A stretch of 47,398 bases of DNA from Candidatus Nanopelagicales bacterium. GTDB taxonomy: Bacteria > Actinomycetota > Actinomycetes > S36-B12 > UBA5976. Under the pieces are notes generated by a model, which worked only from the letters and a program-made list of their open reading frames with translations, was not told where the DNA came from and ran no database searches. Within the stretch, counting starts at the first letter, position 1; the number at the start of each line of letters is the position of its first letter. The stretch is from NCBI GenBank assembly GCA_018402365.1, contig JAGYJD010000011.1:1-47398 (forward strand), given 5' to 3'. Below, in pieces: positions 28,665 through 38,639 of this stretch. The translations under genes and the position numbers were made by a program.

Positions 28665-29354
28665 TTACTTGCGACCGCGATGTAGTGCAACGATTCCAAA
28701 AGTTAAATCGCGCCAGGCAATAGATGAAAAACCAGCATTTTTGATTTCAGTGGCCAAAGCCGCCTGCTTGGGCCATTGTTGGATCGATTCGGCTAAATAT
28801 TCATAGGCTTGGGGATTGCTTGAAATATACTTAGCAATTTTTGGAAGGTATTTTAATAGGTACTGAAAGTAAACGGTATTAAGAATTGGGTTAGTGGGCG
28901 ATGAGAATTCGCAAATCACCAACCTGCCACCAGTTTTAAGCACTCTGCGTATTTCACTAAGTGCCAAGGTGAGCTGATGCACGTTTCTTAATCCAAATGA
29001 AATGGTGACTGCATCAAAAGTCTCATCATTAAATGGCAGCTTTAGTGCATCCATCGCACAAAATGCCAAATCGTGAATTCTTTCTTTTCCGACCTGCAGC
29101 ATCCCTAAAGAAAAATCGCCAGCAATTACCTGTGCCCCAGCCTTTGCAAATGGCAGTGAGCTGGTCCCGGTACCGGCTGCTAAGTCCAAAATTTTTTCAC
29201 CAGTTTTTGGGTTTACCGCTTTTAAGGTGGCAGCGCGCCAAATTCGGGTTTGCCCAAAGGCCAAAATGTCGTTGGTTAGGTCGTAGCGTCGAGCTACTGC
29301 ATCAAACATTTTGGCTACTTCTTTAGGTTGCTTGCTTAAATCTGCCTTGTTCAT
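28665..29354 (-). CDS. menG: Demethylmenaquinone methyltransferase (MenG/UbiE)
   Basis: This 229-residue SAM-dependent methyltransferase has motif I '[16 protein letters not shown]', the UbiE block '[19 protein letters not shown]' and the ending '[14 protein letters not shown]'. It methylates demethylmenaquinone as the last ring step of menaquinone synthesis. It is divergent from menF across a 62-base spacer. [15 protein letters not shown]-like opening ('[18 protein letters not shown]') confirms the family. Confidence 0.94.
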   Translation of the reverse strand: MNKADLSKQPKEVAKMFDAVARRYDLTNDILAFGQTRIWRAATLKAVNPKTGEKILDLAAGTGTSSLPFAKAGAQVIAGDFSLGMLQVGKERIHDLAFCAMDALKLPFNDETFDAVTISFGLRNVHQLTLALSEIRRVLKTGGRLVICEFSSPTNPILNTVYFQYLLKYLPKIAKYISSNPQAYEYLAESIQQWPKQAALATEIKNAGFSSIAWRDLTFGIVALHRGRK

Positions 29355-29416
29355 AGCTTTATCTTTTCAGCCCTCTGCTTTAGCAAAAACATGAGTATCG
29401 CCCTAGCATTAACTCC

Positions 29417-30637
29417 ATGTCTGAGAAAATGTCAGTTCGCTCAATCTGGTTAGAGCGAGATGTAAATCTACTCGAGATCTTGCCTGACACCAATCCAATG
29501 AGTTGGGTTAGGCGCTCAAAGGGACTTGTTGCCTGGGGCGAAGTCGCTAAAGCAGAATTCATCGGAACCGAAAGATTCTCGCGAGCCCACAAATGGTGGC
29601 GAGAATTCGTCTCTAATGCAGAAGTAACGGACTTAGTTCAAACTCAAGGTTCAGGCGCAATTGCGTTTGCCTCTTTTGCCTTTGAGGCATTTAGTGAGCC
29701 TTCGCTGTTAATCGTCCCTAAATATCTAGTTGGTCGCAATGAATCAGGTGCTTGGCTAACAGTTTTTGGTGAAGGTGATTTGTCTGAAATCAGCACAAAA
29801 ATATTAAATGATTCTCACCCAATAGAAAAGCCTCGTGATGTCACTTATCAAAGTGGTGCACTTTCTGATGATAAATGGCAAGCCGCTGTGGGCGAAGCGA
29901 TCTCAAGAATTGAAAGTGGTGAAATAGACAAAATTGTTTTAGCAAAAGATTTGCTGGCAGTTAGTCAAAATCAAATTGATCCAAGGTATCTATTAAAGAA
30001 CTTAGCCAATAATTTTAACGAATGCTGGACTTTTTCGGTTGCGAATTTAGTTGGAGCAACTCCCGAATTATTAGTTAGAAAAGAAAATGAACAAGTACTT
30101 TCGCGGGTATTAGCTGGAACTATCGCGCGAGGTGAAGATTCTAATCAAATGGCCCAAACGCTTCTTGCTAGCGAAAAAGATATTGCAGAACACGAATTCG
30201 CGGTCAAATCAGTAGCGGATGCACTTGCGCTGCATTGCACAGATATGACGGTTCCGCTTGAGCCAGTAGTTCTCACGTTGGCAAATTTGGCCCATTTAGC
30301 AACCGATGTGCGCGGAATTTTAGTTGATGATGCCCCGGCTTTAGCTCTCGCTGGTTCACTACATCCCACCGCCGCTGTTTGCGGAACACCTAAAAGTCGA
30401 GTTCGAATTTTAATTAATGAGCTCGAGCAAATGGATCGCGGCAGATACGCCGGACCGGTTGGATGGTTTGATTCTGAGGGTAATGGTGAATTTGGTATCG
30501 CGCTTAGGTGCGCCCAGGTAAAAGAAAACTCTGCCAGATTATTTGCTGGTGCAGGAATAGTGGCTGGCAGTAACCCGGAAAGTGAATTAAAAGAAATTGG
30601 GACAAAATTTACAGCCATTAAATCTAGTTTAAATTAA
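29417..30637 (+). CDS. menF: Isochorismate synthase
   Basis: The 406 residues belong to the chorismate-utilising family: 'KIVLAKDLLAV', 'LAGTIARG', 'SEKDIAEHEFAVKSVADAL', 'GSLHPTAAVCGTPKS' and 'GRYAGPVGWFDSEGNGEFGI'. These contain the Mg2+-binding Glu residues and the catalytic Lys/Glu pair. It makes isochorismate, the first committed intermediate of the o-succinylbenzoate menaquinone route. It is complete, although the next enzyme, MenD, is broken beside it. The N-terminal 120 residues are variable, as in other isochorismate synthases. Confidence 0.92.
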   Translation: MSEKMSVRSIWLERDVNLLEILPDTNPMSWVRRSKGLVAWGEVAKAEFIGTERFSRAHKWWREFVSNAEVTDLVQTQGSGAIAFASFAFEAFSEPSLLIVPKYLVGRNESGAWLTVFGEGDLSEISTKILNDSHPIEKPRDVTYQSGALSDDKWQAAVGEAISRIESGEIDKIVLAKDLLAVSQNQIDPRYLLKNLANNFNECWTFSVANLVGATPELLVRKENEQVLSRVLAGTIARGEDSNQMAQTLLASEKDIAEHEFAVKSVADALALHCTDMTVPLEPVVLTLANLAHLATDVRGILVDDAPALALAGSLHPTAAVCGTPKSRVRILINELEQMDRGRYAGPVGWFDSEGNGEFGIALRCAQVKENSARLFAGAGIVAGSNPESELKEIGTKFTAIKSSLN

Positions 30638-30689
30638 ATCGCATTCTTTACTAAAGTGTAAATTTCTTCTCTTATTTCTTTGATCTTAT

Positions 30690-32250
30690 TTATTGGCTCA
30701 GCTTTAAAAACTTGAGAACTACTACCGGGGCAGATTTGATTTTGTGATTGGCGCCTGGCGCTACTTGCCTTACACCTAATTGACTCAAAACTTTAGCTAA
30801 GTCAACCCCGTGAGGTGTGGTGTAAACCCTTTCAAAATGTTCTACGCCTGCCTGCTCCAAAGTAGAAAATATTCCGCCGCCATCGTTGTTCACAATCACA
30901 AAATGCAAATTGACCGGAGTCTCCCCTTTGGGTAAAACAAATCCACCCAAATCATGCAAAGCGGCAACATCACCTAGCAAGCAATAATGTTGCCGACTCG
31001 GCTCAGTCAAAGCGAGCCCGTAAGCAGTAGAAACGACACCATCGATTCCGTTCACTCCGCGATTCATGCTGATTGTGATGCCACTTTCTGTCAGCTTTTT
31101 TGCTATCGGTTGCGTAAGCATTAATTCAAAATCCCGAGCTGCCAGACTTGCGCTTAGATGTATATGGGAGTTACTTACTACGCTAGAAAATAAATTGGTA
31201 ATTACTTGCAAAATATCAGTGGGCGAATATTTCTCTTTAAGACTGCCGCTAGCTTTTTGACTTAATTGCAGCCATTGGTGCCAGTCTTTAGAATTATTAA
31301 TTGTGGTTCAATTTTCAGCTAAATCTGGAAGTAACACTCCCGAAATTTTAGTTAAAGCACTTGGGGCAGCTAGATAAACTTTGTTCTCAACTTCAGAAAT
31401 TAATCTCGTCACTGCCCGAGAAAGACCCACCCTCCCTACTAGTACTAAAGCTTCTGGTTTTAATTCTTCCGGTAAAGCGCTTAACACCGGGGGGTGATGG
31501 CTAACGCGATTAACTTGCGCAAGTGAGGGTGGTTCTGCAATTAGTGGCCAATTCTTAGGCTACTTGGCTAAATCGTTGAGATACGTATCTAAGTTTTCAA
31601 GTGTGGCACAGCAATTATTAATCCTCTTTTTATTTTTAAAATCTGCCCAGGTAATTCGATAAATTTATTTTTCTATATTTAAATTCATTTGCGCCAGTAA
31701 ATTCAAAATTTACTTGTGGCACTAAAGGTTCGGATAAATGTAGGTTGAGGTGAGCTGGCTGCGGGTTTTGCACTAGCTTCTCAATCATCTGCTTAGTAAT
31801 TTGATGGCAATGTTCGGGCGAATCCGAATCACTATCAATATTGATATTAATTTTTGTCACTTGTGAAAAAATATTTTCTTGTTCAACCGTTTGACTGACT
31901 CCAGTATTAATTTGATTCTTAGGTCGATCTGCTGTTATTGCAATCAGCGGAATGTCACTGTAATAAGCCTCGAGCAAAGCAGGCAAGAGATTTGCCACTG
32001 CCGTTCCGCTGGTACAAATAACCACCGTTGGCACTTTTGTTTTTATTGCCATTCCCAAGGCCACAAAGGCAGCTGCCCGTTCATCAAGTCGCACCGAAAG
32101 ATGTGCTAACTTTTTTTCGCTTGCCGCGGCAATCGCAAGCGTCAATGGTCCGTTTCTGGAGCCGGGTGAGACCACAAAGTTTTTAACACCCGACGCTAAA
32201 AGCGCGTTTATTAGACTTTCTGCACACTGCACAGACTTTGGGTTTAACAT
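30690..32250 (-). pseudogene. menD: MenD (SEPHCHC synthase), interrupted by two stops and frameshift(s)
   Basis: The N-terminal 204 codons (32250-31636) are clean thiamine-diphosphate synthase sequence: 'VVSPGSRNGPLTLAIAA', the catalytic Glu in 'VRLDERAAAFVALG', and 'TADRPKNQINTGVSQTVEQ'. The frame then closes at 31636-31638. MenD-like sequence continues in other frames ('QILKIKRGLIIA', then 'TLENLDTYLNDLAK'), so one and probably two frameshifts lie at about 31605-31660. That last frame meets a TAG at 31560-31562 and a TGA at 31308-31310 with family-like residues on both sides. It ends normally, with 'NRGVNGIDGVVSTAYGLAL' and 'VNNDGGGIFSTLEQ'. It follows menC (0-base gap) in the menB-menC-menD operon. 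A consensus error at four places would be the alternative to gene death. Confidence 0.85.
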
Positions 32251-33207
32251 TCAGCCTTCCAACTGCACTAATTCGTAATAAGCCGCTTCAAGTTGTCGAA
32301 ACAATTTACCAATAATCGCTTCCGCGGGTGGGCGAATAATCTCAGGAACAACTTTTTCAACCACGATTTCACCATTAACTGGCTTTAGCGGATTTTCAAT
32401 TACATCAGTTTCAAGCAAAGAACCCGTAGCAGCGCCAGCAGGTAAATCGCTTAACCAACTGGCCGAAAGTGTGGTGAGGTATAAGCCGCACGATGAATCA
32501 AAACTTCCTGAAATAACGATCGGTTTTGTTGCCACTTCGGCTAACTGTTGGGTACGAGCGAAACCACCCAAAGGAATCGGTTTCAAAATCCAATAATCAG
32601 CCCACGAAAATTCATTGACCCAAGTTAGGTCTACCGCATTGCTTTGCAACCTAATTGATTCATCGATTGCCAACGCAAAGCTATCTTTAATTTTATCGAT
32701 TATTAACTTGTCCTTGCTAGGTTCTTCTAAATATTCAATTTCAAAATCTGAAAGTGCTGCTAGATATCCTTCAACTAAGTCGCTAGTTAGCCCTTGATTA
32801 AAATCAATTCTAAATTTTGGTTTGTTAATTACTGAAGCTATTTTTTCTAGTATTTCAATATCAGACTTAAGGCTTTTTGAAGCAAATTTAACTTTTACTG
32901 TTTGGGCGCCATTATTTTTTACTAAGGTTTCCACTTGAGTTAACGGTAGTGTGGGCACAATTGAGTTCACTAAAACTTTTTTAGATTTTGGCTCAGGTAG
33001 GTTTCCCCAGCCCATTTCAAGAGCAGCTTGCAACCAACGAGCTTGGTGAGTTGCTGAATGATAAGAAAAGGGGGCAAATTCAGCCCACCCATTCTCACCT
33101 TCAAATAAAAGACCAAAGCGTGAAGTTTCTGCTTGATGCGAAAATTTTAATTTAATTTCAAAAGGCTTAGCGCCTTTCATTAAATCAACTAGTGAAGGCA
33201 GTGTCAC
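32251..33207 (-). CDS. menC: o-Succinylbenzoate synthase
   Basis: This 318-residue enolase-superfamily enzyme has the expected active-site set: Lys105/Lys107 in 'TVKVKFAS', Asp135 in 'FRIDFNQGL', Glu161 in 'EYLEEPS', Asp182 in 'AIDESI' and Lys209 in '[10 protein letters not shown]'. It dehydrates SHCHC to o-succinylbenzoate. The start overlaps the menB stop by 4 bases and the stop abuts the menD start. It looks fully functional, despite the broken gene that should supply its substrate. Confidence 0.93.
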   Translation of the reverse strand: MTLPSLVDLMKGAKPFEIKLKFSHQAETSRFGLLFEGENGWAEFAPFSYHSATHQARWLQAALEMGWGNLPEPKSKKVLVNSIVPTLPLTQVETLVKNNGAQTVKVKFASKSLKSDIEILEKIASVINKPKFRIDFNQGLTSDLVEGYLAALSDFEIEYLEEPSKDKLIIDKIKDSFALAIDESIRLQSNAVDLTWVNEFSWADYWILKPIPLGGFARTQQLAEVATKPIVISGSFDSSCGLYLTTLSASWLSDLPAGAATGSLLETDVIENPLKPVNGEIVVEKVVPEIIRPPAEAIIGKLFRQLEAAYYELVQLEG

Positions 33208-34073
33208 GGTCTGCGTGGAAACTTTTTAAAGTCCGGCTTGCGCTTTTCTTTATAGGCATTTCTACCTTCTTGCGCTTCTTCGCTCATGTAATAAAGCAAA
33301 GTGGCATCCCCTGCTAACTGTTGCACCCCGGCAATACCTTCATCAGCTGCGTTAAAAGAGGCTTTTAACAATCGCAAAGAAAGTGGAGATTGTTCTAATA
33401 AAATTTTAGCCCATTCAACAGTTTCTTTTTCAAGTTTTTTTAAAGGCACTACCTTGTTTACTAAGCCCCAGTCCAAAGCAGTTTCTGCGTCATACTGTTT
33501 GGTTAAAAACCAAATTTCTTTTGCGCGCTTTAATCCGATTTGTTTTGCTAAAAGACTTGATCCGTATCCACCATCAAAAGATCCAACCCGAGGCCCAGTT
33601 TGTCCAAACTTTGCATTGTCTGCCGCAATCGTTAAATCGCACACCACATGTAAGACGTGACCGCCGCCAATTGCAAACCCAGCTACCATGGCAATCACTG
33701 GTTTAGGTAAACGTCTAATTTGCACTTGCAAATCTAAAACGTTAAGTCGTCCAATTCCTTTTTGTGCAACTTCATCATCACCCAGATAACCATCATCACC
33801 ACGAATTGACTGATCCCCACCTGAACAAAAAGCTAGGTCTCCCTTGCCGCAGAGAATGATTACTCCCACCTCAGAGTCATCCCGTGCCAGCTCAAAAGCT
33901 TGTATTAATTCTTTTACAGTCTGTGGTCTAAAAGCATTTCGCTTCTCGGGGCGATTAATGGTGATCTTGGCGATTTGATCGCAGGTGGCGTACTCAATGT
34001 CTTCCCAATCCCCTTGCCGCTTCCAATCTAAGGCTGGTTCGACGGTAGAGAGGTAAGGATCTGGCTTGCTCAT
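33204..34073 (-). CDS. menB: 1,4-Dihydroxy-2-naphthoyl-CoA synthase
   Basis: This 289-residue crotonase-fold protein has '[18 protein letters not shown]', '[16 protein letters not shown]' and '[19 protein letters not shown]', the MenB signatures including the mobile loop and oxyanion region. It cyclises o-succinylbenzoyl-CoA. I take the ATG at 34073 ('MSKPDP') rather than the longer open frame to 34169, because family proteins begin here, GAGGAA lies upstream and the longer frame would run into menE. It is divergent from menE over 35 bases. Confidence 0.94.
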   Translation of the reverse strand: MSKPDPYLSTVEPALDWKRQGDWEDIEYATCDQIAKITINRPEKRNAFRPQTVKELIQAFELARDDSEVGVIILCGKGDLAFCSGGDQSIRGDDGYLGDDEVAQKGIGRLNVLDLQVQIRRLPKPVIAMVAGFAIGGGHVLHVVCDLTIAADNAKFGQTGPRVGSFDGGYGSSLLAKQIGLKRAKEIWFLTKQYDAETALDWGLVNKVVPLKKLEKETVEWAKILLEQSPLSLRLLKASFNAADEGIAGVQQLAGDATLLYYMSEEAQEGRNAYKEKRKPDFKKFPRRP

Positions 34074-34108
34074 TTTCGAAACATTCCTCGCTTTAGGCTT
34101 AAGACCTA

Positions 34109-35281
34109 ATGTTGTCACAACCCTTCGAGCTACACCTGGTGAAGCCAGGACTACAAAGCGTAAGTGCACTAGCGGGCGGAATAAGTAATGCGCTCGAGTC
34201 TGATCGTCCGATCATGGTGGCGCCAGCTACCGATCAAATGACAGACAAATATCTCAAGGCTTTAGCGGTTGAAACTGAGCCTATTTTTAACGATACGGCA
34301 TTAGCAATATGCACCAGTGGTTCTACCGCAAACCCTAAAGCGGTTGAAATCTCTCAAAGTGCAATTTTAAAAAACCACGAATTAATAAATAGCAAACTTA
34401 AAGGTAAAGCTAACTGGGTGCTTGCTCTCAATCCCGCTTTTATTGGTGGGTTTAGCGTGCTTAGCCGTGGAGTTTTAGATCAAGGGTGGACTTACGGACT
34501 AACTGAGAAGGGAAAATTTCAGGTAGATACTTTTTCTAAAGCAGCTTTAGTAGCTGCGGAAGTAAACCCCACAATTAGAACATCTTTAATTTGGGCACAA
34601 TTAATGCAACTTGTTAATAGTGACAAGCTCGAAACTTTAAAAATGTTTGATGCCATTTTGGTTGGTGGGTCCAAAGTTGATGGTCCGGTATTTGAAGACC
34701 TAAAGCAAGCTGGCTTGAAATTGATAAGTACTTACGGAATGACAGAAACTTGTGGAGGCGTCGTTTGGGATGGTCACCCGCTAGCTGAGGTCGAAATAAA
34801 AATTTTAGAAAAAGATGAATTTGGTACCGGTAGAATTGCAATTAACTCACCTACTAACGCCTCGGGCTACCGAAATTTACCTGAATTAGATCGCGAGACA
34901 TTTCTTGATGAGTGGGTCCATACCCAAGATCTTGGACAACTCAATGCTGGATTTCTCACGGTAATTGGCCGAGTTGATGACGTGGTAATTACTGGCGGGA
35001 CAAATGTTTCGACTAAAGCCATCGAAGAAGTTATTGCACAATGCTCAGGAGTGGAAGAGGTAGTGGTAATCGCGCTGGCTGACGACACGTGGGGTGCCTT
35101 GATAACGGCAATTGTGGTTGGGGATTTTAATAAAAATGAAATTGAGGCAGCGGTCACTGCTAATTTAGGAAATGCCGCTAAACCACGAGTTATTTTTAAC
35201 GCTCAAAATTTACCTTTTTTACCCAACGGAAAAGTTGACTTGATGAAATTAAAGGAATTGGTACTTAATGAAACAAGTTAA
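34109..35281 (+). CDS. menE: o-Succinylbenzoate-CoA ligase
   Basis: This 390-residue AMP-forming acyl-CoA synthetase is shorter than average, as actinobacterial MenE proteins are. The P-loop-like '[16 protein letters not shown]' and '[16 protein letters not shown]' bind ATP. '[17 protein letters not shown]' and the C-terminal Lys in '[13 protein letters not shown]' complete the family set. It activates o-succinylbenzoate for MenB. The 35-base spacer to menB leaves room only for overlapping divergent promoters. The 3' end overlaps menA by 14 bases. Confidence 0.93.
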   Translation: MLSQPFELHLVKPGLQSVSALAGGISNALESDRPIMVAPATDQMTDKYLKALAVETEPIFNDTALAICTSGSTANPKAVEISQSAILKNHELINSKLKGKANWVLALNPAFIGGFSVLSRGVLDQGWTYGLTEKGKFQVDTFSKAALVAAEVNPTIRTSLIWAQLMQLVNSDKLETLKMFDAILVGGSKVDGPVFEDLKQAGLKLISTYGMTETCGGVVWDGHPLAEVEIKILEKDEFGTGRIAINSPTNASGYRNLPELDRETFLDEWVHTQDLGQLNAGFLTVIGRVDDVVITGGTNVSTKAIEEVIAQCSGVEEVVVIALADDTWGALITAIVVGDFNKNEIEAAVTANLGNAAKPRVIFNAQNLPFLPNGKVDLMKLKELVLNETS

Positions 35282-36140
35282 AGTCTGGGTTTTAGGTGCT
35301 CGCCCTAAAACTCTCTTTGCTGCGCTCTCACCAATCATTACCGCAACTTTTTATACTGTTTATCTCGATAAGTTCTCTTGGTACTTAACTTCTTTAGCGC
35401 TGCTTGTGGCAATCTCGTTGCAAGTTGGGGTTAATTATGCAAATGACTATTCGGATGGAATCCGAGGCACTGATGAGGATCGAGTCGGTCCAATTAGGTT
35501 AGTTGGGCAAAAACTAGCTAGCGCCAAGCAAGTTAGGTTTGCTGCCTTCTTTAGTTTTTTTGTGGCCGCGAGTGCTGGGTTAATTATCGCCGTAACAATC
35601 GATGAGCTCTGGTTGCTGCTAGTTGGAATTAGTGCAATTTTTTCTGCCTGGTTTTACACCGGTGGTAAAAAGCCTTACGGATATGCCGGCTTTGGTGAGA
35701 TCTTTGTCTTTATTTATTTTGGCCTAGTTGCCACCATGGGTACCGTTTATCTTCAAACTAAAGAATTTACCTTGGTGAGTTTTGTGCTTGGTTCAATCAT
35801 GGGAAGCTTTGCAGTGGTAATTTTATTGGCAAATAACTTGCGTGATGCAGAAAAAGACTCACTAGTCGATAAGCGCACCTTAGCTGTACAACTAGGCGAT
35901 AGACCAACAAGAATTTTGATTGTTTTACTAATGGTAAAACCATTTTTAAATCTAGTACTTTTAATGTATTTACTTGACCCACAAGTCTGGCCGACATTTT
36001 TGGCTTTTGTTTGGCTGCTTCAGCCAATAAGAATAATTGTTAGAGGGGCAAAAGGTAAAGAATTGATACCAGTTCTTGTAAAGACGGGACAAGCCCAGCT
36101 GTTGTTTTCTTTATTGCTGTTACTTAGTCTGCTTTTTTAA
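35268..36140 (+). CDS. menA: 1,4-Dihydroxy-2-naphthoate polyprenyltransferase
   Basis: This 290-residue UbiA-family membrane protein has about nine helices. The first Asp-rich motif is 'NYANDYSDGIRGTDEDR', the second 'NNLRDAEKDSLVDKRTLAV'. It attaches the polyprenyl tail to dihydroxynaphthoate, joining the ring pathway to the product of the polyprenyl synthase encoded at 11049-12080. It overlaps menE by 14 bases and runs 17 bases into the convergent DUF4229 gene. Confidence 0.94.
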   Translation: MKQVKVWVLGARPKTLFAALSPIITATFYTVYLDKFSWYLTSLALLVAISLQVGVNYANDYSDGIRGTDEDRVGPIRLVGQKLASAKQVRFAAFFSFFVAASAGLIIAVTIDELWLLLVGISAIFSAWFYTGGKKPYGYAGFGEIFVFIYFGLVATMGTVYLQTKEFTLVSFVLGSIMGSFAVVILLANNLRDAEKDSLVDKRTLAVQLGDRPTRILIVLLMVKPFLNLVLLMYLLDPQVWPTFLAFVWLLQPIRIIVRGAKGKELIPVLVKTGQAQLLFSLLLLLSLLF

Positions 36141-36318
36141 AGAATTTTGCAAGCTTTTCAGCTGCGGCTTCTCGAGTTTTATCTAAGACAAAAAGACTCA
36201 CGATGCCAGAAACCACTAAAGCTGCTCCCACTAAAATCAAATCTCGCAGCCCTATTAAGTAAAAAACTGAAAGAAAAGCAATAAAAACTAAAAACCTAGC
36301 AATGGTGTATTTAATCAT
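36124..36318 (-). CDS. DUF4229 small membrane protein
   Basis: This 64-residue protein has two hydrophobic helices (about residues 7-25 and 28-46) and a basic amphipathic tail 'TREAAAEKLAKFFKKAD'. The opening 'MIKYTIARFLVF' and the overall shape fit the actinobacterial DUF4229 family. Function is unknown. It lies 2 bases after ccsB on the same strand, so it is probably the last gene of the rex operon. The convergent menA overlaps its 3' end by 17 bases. Confidence 0.72.
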   Translation of the reverse strand: MIKYTIARFLVFIAFLSVFYLIGLRDLILVGAALVVSGIVSLFVLDKTREAAAEKLAKFFKKAD

Positions 36319-36320
36319 TC

Positions 36321-37142
36321 TTAAACTCCCGCGTAACTATGTAATCCGGTGATCCAAAGGTTTACTCCAAAAAAGTTAAAGACAATTGAGGCATAAGCGG
36401 TTACGGCAATAGCGGCAGATTTCTTTCCACTCCACCCACGGGTAGCACGAGCGTGCAGGTAGGCCGCATAAATTAACCAGGTAATCAAAGCCCAAGTTTC
36501 TTTAGGGTCCCATCCCCAATATCTACCCCACGCATTTTCTGCCCAAATTGCTCCGGCGATAACTGAAAATGTCCAAATCGGAAAGGCAAATAACGCAGTA
36601 CGGTAAGCCAACTCATCTAATCGCTCAGATTTTGGAATTCTAGAAAAAATCAATCTTCCCCGCAATAAAATAATGGTGCTTAAGGCAAAGTTCACGCTAA
36701 AGGCACCATAAGAAATTATCGCAGCGGCAACGTGCACTACTAACCAACCAGAACGCAAAGCAGGCACTAAAGGCCCAGCTTCCGTGTACAAAACAGTTAC
36801 GGCAAGCCCAAGCAATAGCACCGTCGGCAAAATAACAAATACACCTAAATACTTGATTTCTTTTTTGAGTGATATAAATAAAAACGATCCCAAAATTGCC
36901 AGCGAAGAAGTAATAGCGAATTCATACATGTTTCCCCACGGAACCCGTTGAGATGAAATTCCTCTAAGCACTACTGCCACAAATAAAACTGCAAAAGCCA
37001 ACCAAGAAAAAGCGGTTCCGATGTTTTCATTCTTTGGGGCTTTCTCTCCCCCACCAAGGGCCACCGAATAAGTGATCAATGCCAAAAGCAGTATAAGAAT
37101 TGTTGCGTAAACAAAGAGATTACTTAAGTTTCCTATTTCCAC
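36321..37142 (-). CDS. ccsB: Cytochrome c biogenesis protein CcsB (system II haem handling)
   Basis: This 273-residue protein with about eight helices contains the haem-binding WWD-type region 'WGRYWGWDPKETWALITWL' and flanking conserved His residues ('VVHVAAAIISYGAFSVNF', 'TGLHSYAG'). With ResB it moves haem across the membrane and attaches it to apocytochrome c. It directly follows resB with no spacer. Its presence means the cell makes c-type cytochromes and therefore needs haem. Confidence 0.94.
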   Translation of the reverse strand: MEIGNLSNLFVYATILILLLALITYSVALGGGEKAPKNENIGTAFSWLAFAVLFVAVVLRGISSQRVPWGNMYEFAITSSLAILGSFLFISLKKEIKYLGVFVILPTVLLLGLAVTVLYTEAGPLVPALRSGWLVVHVAAAIISYGAFSVNFALSTIILLRGRLIFSRIPKSERLDELAYRTALFAFPIWTFSVIAGAIWAENAWGRYWGWDPKETWALITWLIYAAYLHARATRGWSGKKSAAIAVTAYASIVFNFFGVNLWITGLHSYAGV

Positions 37143-38639
37143 TTACTCTCTCGCCTTCACTTTATTAATCAATGACTTGATGTCACGGTTTAATTGCTCT
37201 TCAGACTGCTTGGTAAATCCTGCAATTTCAATTTTGCTTTGACTATTAGACTCTAAAATAACACGCATCCAAATCCGGCGCCTAGTTACAAAAAGTCCAT
37301 ACATCAAGCCAACCATGGCCAAAATCGAAGCAAGAAACGCCCAAGTGCGACCTGGGTCATAAGAAATTTGAAAAGAAGCAAATCTCTTTACCGCAACAAA
37401 TTCGACCGCATAGCCATTTTCTAATTCCCAGCGATCACCTACTGCTAACTGTGCTAACCCAATTTGAGTCAAGCCGTCGGTTTCAAGTCGATAAACATTT
37501 TGCGCAATACCTGTATCCATTCCCAAATCGCCCGTCCAAGCTGAAAAAAAGATCAAAGGATTATCAAGATCTGGAAACACTGATATCGGACCCAACTCTG
37601 GATCGAGTACTCCAGTTGGTAGAAACAAACCCAATAAACCCAACTGCGCTGTGGTATCTGGAATCTTTACTACGCCACTTGAAGAAAAACTTGCGTCTTG
37701 CGGCAGAAATGGAACCGCGTTGTCAAAAACTAATTTGTCTCTATCGTCATAAACTCTAATCTCAGGTGCATAGCCATGGCCAGTTAAAAAAGCTTTTGTG
37801 CCATCAATTACCAAGGGATTATTCACAATAACTGTTTTTTGATAACTGGAAGTTTCTTCTGTCACTGTCAGATCCGCGATAAATTCTCTTGGTGAACCCG
37901 TTTGATTAGGGCCTCGTTCAAATTCCACTTCGAAATTATCTAACCTAAAAGAAAATTCTGGCATACTCTCAACGTTGAAAAAACTCCCTCCTCGAAAGTC
38001 ATCATATTGAGTCAAGGTATTAGCAAAAGAATTTTCTTCAATTAAAAGTATGGTCCCACGATAATTTAATAACGCGCTAAAGCCCACTGCAATGGTTAAG
38101 AATAAAATCGCTATATGAAATAAAAGGTTTCCAGTTTCTCTTGAATAACCTTTTTCAATTGTTAATGAATCATCTGCCTGATTAAGCTTTGTTCGCCAGC
38201 CAGCTTTCTTGGCAATTTTATCTATCTCAGTTAGTGATAAATTTGCCTCAAAAGTTTTATAAGCTAATTGACTTTCTAAATTTTCAGGTGCAGTTTGAAT
38301 TGGCTCAAAAAGATTTTTTGTATGAACTTTTATTCTTGGCACAATACATCCAGCTAAAGAAATCATTAGAAGGATGTAAATTGCCGTAAACCAAAATGAG
38401 CTAAAAACATCAAAAAGCCCTAACTGATCATATATTTCAAACAGTCTGGGATTATTTTCTTTAAAGTCATTGACTCGAATCAAAGAAGCGCTTCGTTGCG
38501 GCAAGATTGAGCCCGGGATTGCGGCCAAACCTAAAAGTAGCAATAACCACAAGGCAGTAGTCATGCTGGTTAGTTGGCGCCAAGTCCATCGCAGCCAACC
38601 CAAGGGCCCAAGTTTAATTTGTATTTGAGATTCAGTCAT
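37143..38639 (-). CDS. resB: Cytochrome c biogenesis protein ResB (Ccs1)
   Basis: The 498 residues comprise three N-terminal membrane helices, a large extracytoplasmic domain (about residues 190-430) and a last helix near 440. 'TSMTTALWLLLLLGLAAIPG' and 'EKGYSRETGNLLFHIAILFL' are ResB landmarks. It is the partner of CcsB in the haem lyase. It is tightly packed between ccdA and ccsB without spacer bases. Confidence 0.93.
   Translation of the reverse strand: MTESQIQIKLGPLGWLRWTWRQLTSMTTALWLLLLLGLAAIPGSILPQRSASLIRVNDFKENNPRLFEIYDQLGLFDVFSSFWFTAIYILLMISLAGCIVPRIKVHTKNLFEPIQTAPENLESQLAYKTFEANLSLTEIDKIAKKAGWRTKLNQADDSLTIEKGYSRETGNLLFHIAILFLTIAVGFSALLNYRGTILLIEENSFANTLTQYDDFRGGSFFNVESMPEFSFRLDNFEVEFERGPNQTGSPREFIADLTVTEETSSYQKTVIVNNPLVIDGTKAFLTGHGYAPEIRVYDDRDKLVFDNAVPFLPQDASFSSSGVVKIPDTTAQLGLLGLFLPTGVLDPELGPISVFPDLDNPLIFFSAWTGDLGMDTGIAQNVYRLETDGLTQIGLAQLAVGDRWELENGYAVEFVAVKRFASFQISYDPGRTWAFLASILAMVGLMYGLFVTRRRIWMRVILESNSQSKIEIAGFTKQSEEQLNRDIKSLINKVKARE

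Noticed and set aside
31308-31310. UGA read as Trp (genetic code change) to rescue menD
   Set aside because: The residue before 'TTINN' could have been Trp, but TGA is the true stop of many intact genes here (for example the ATGA overlaps in the nuo operon). menD also has a TAG and frameshift(s).
34074-34169. N-terminal extension of menB into menE
   Set aside because: The longer open frame would overlap the divergent menE start; the family N-terminus and the ribosome site both point to 34073.
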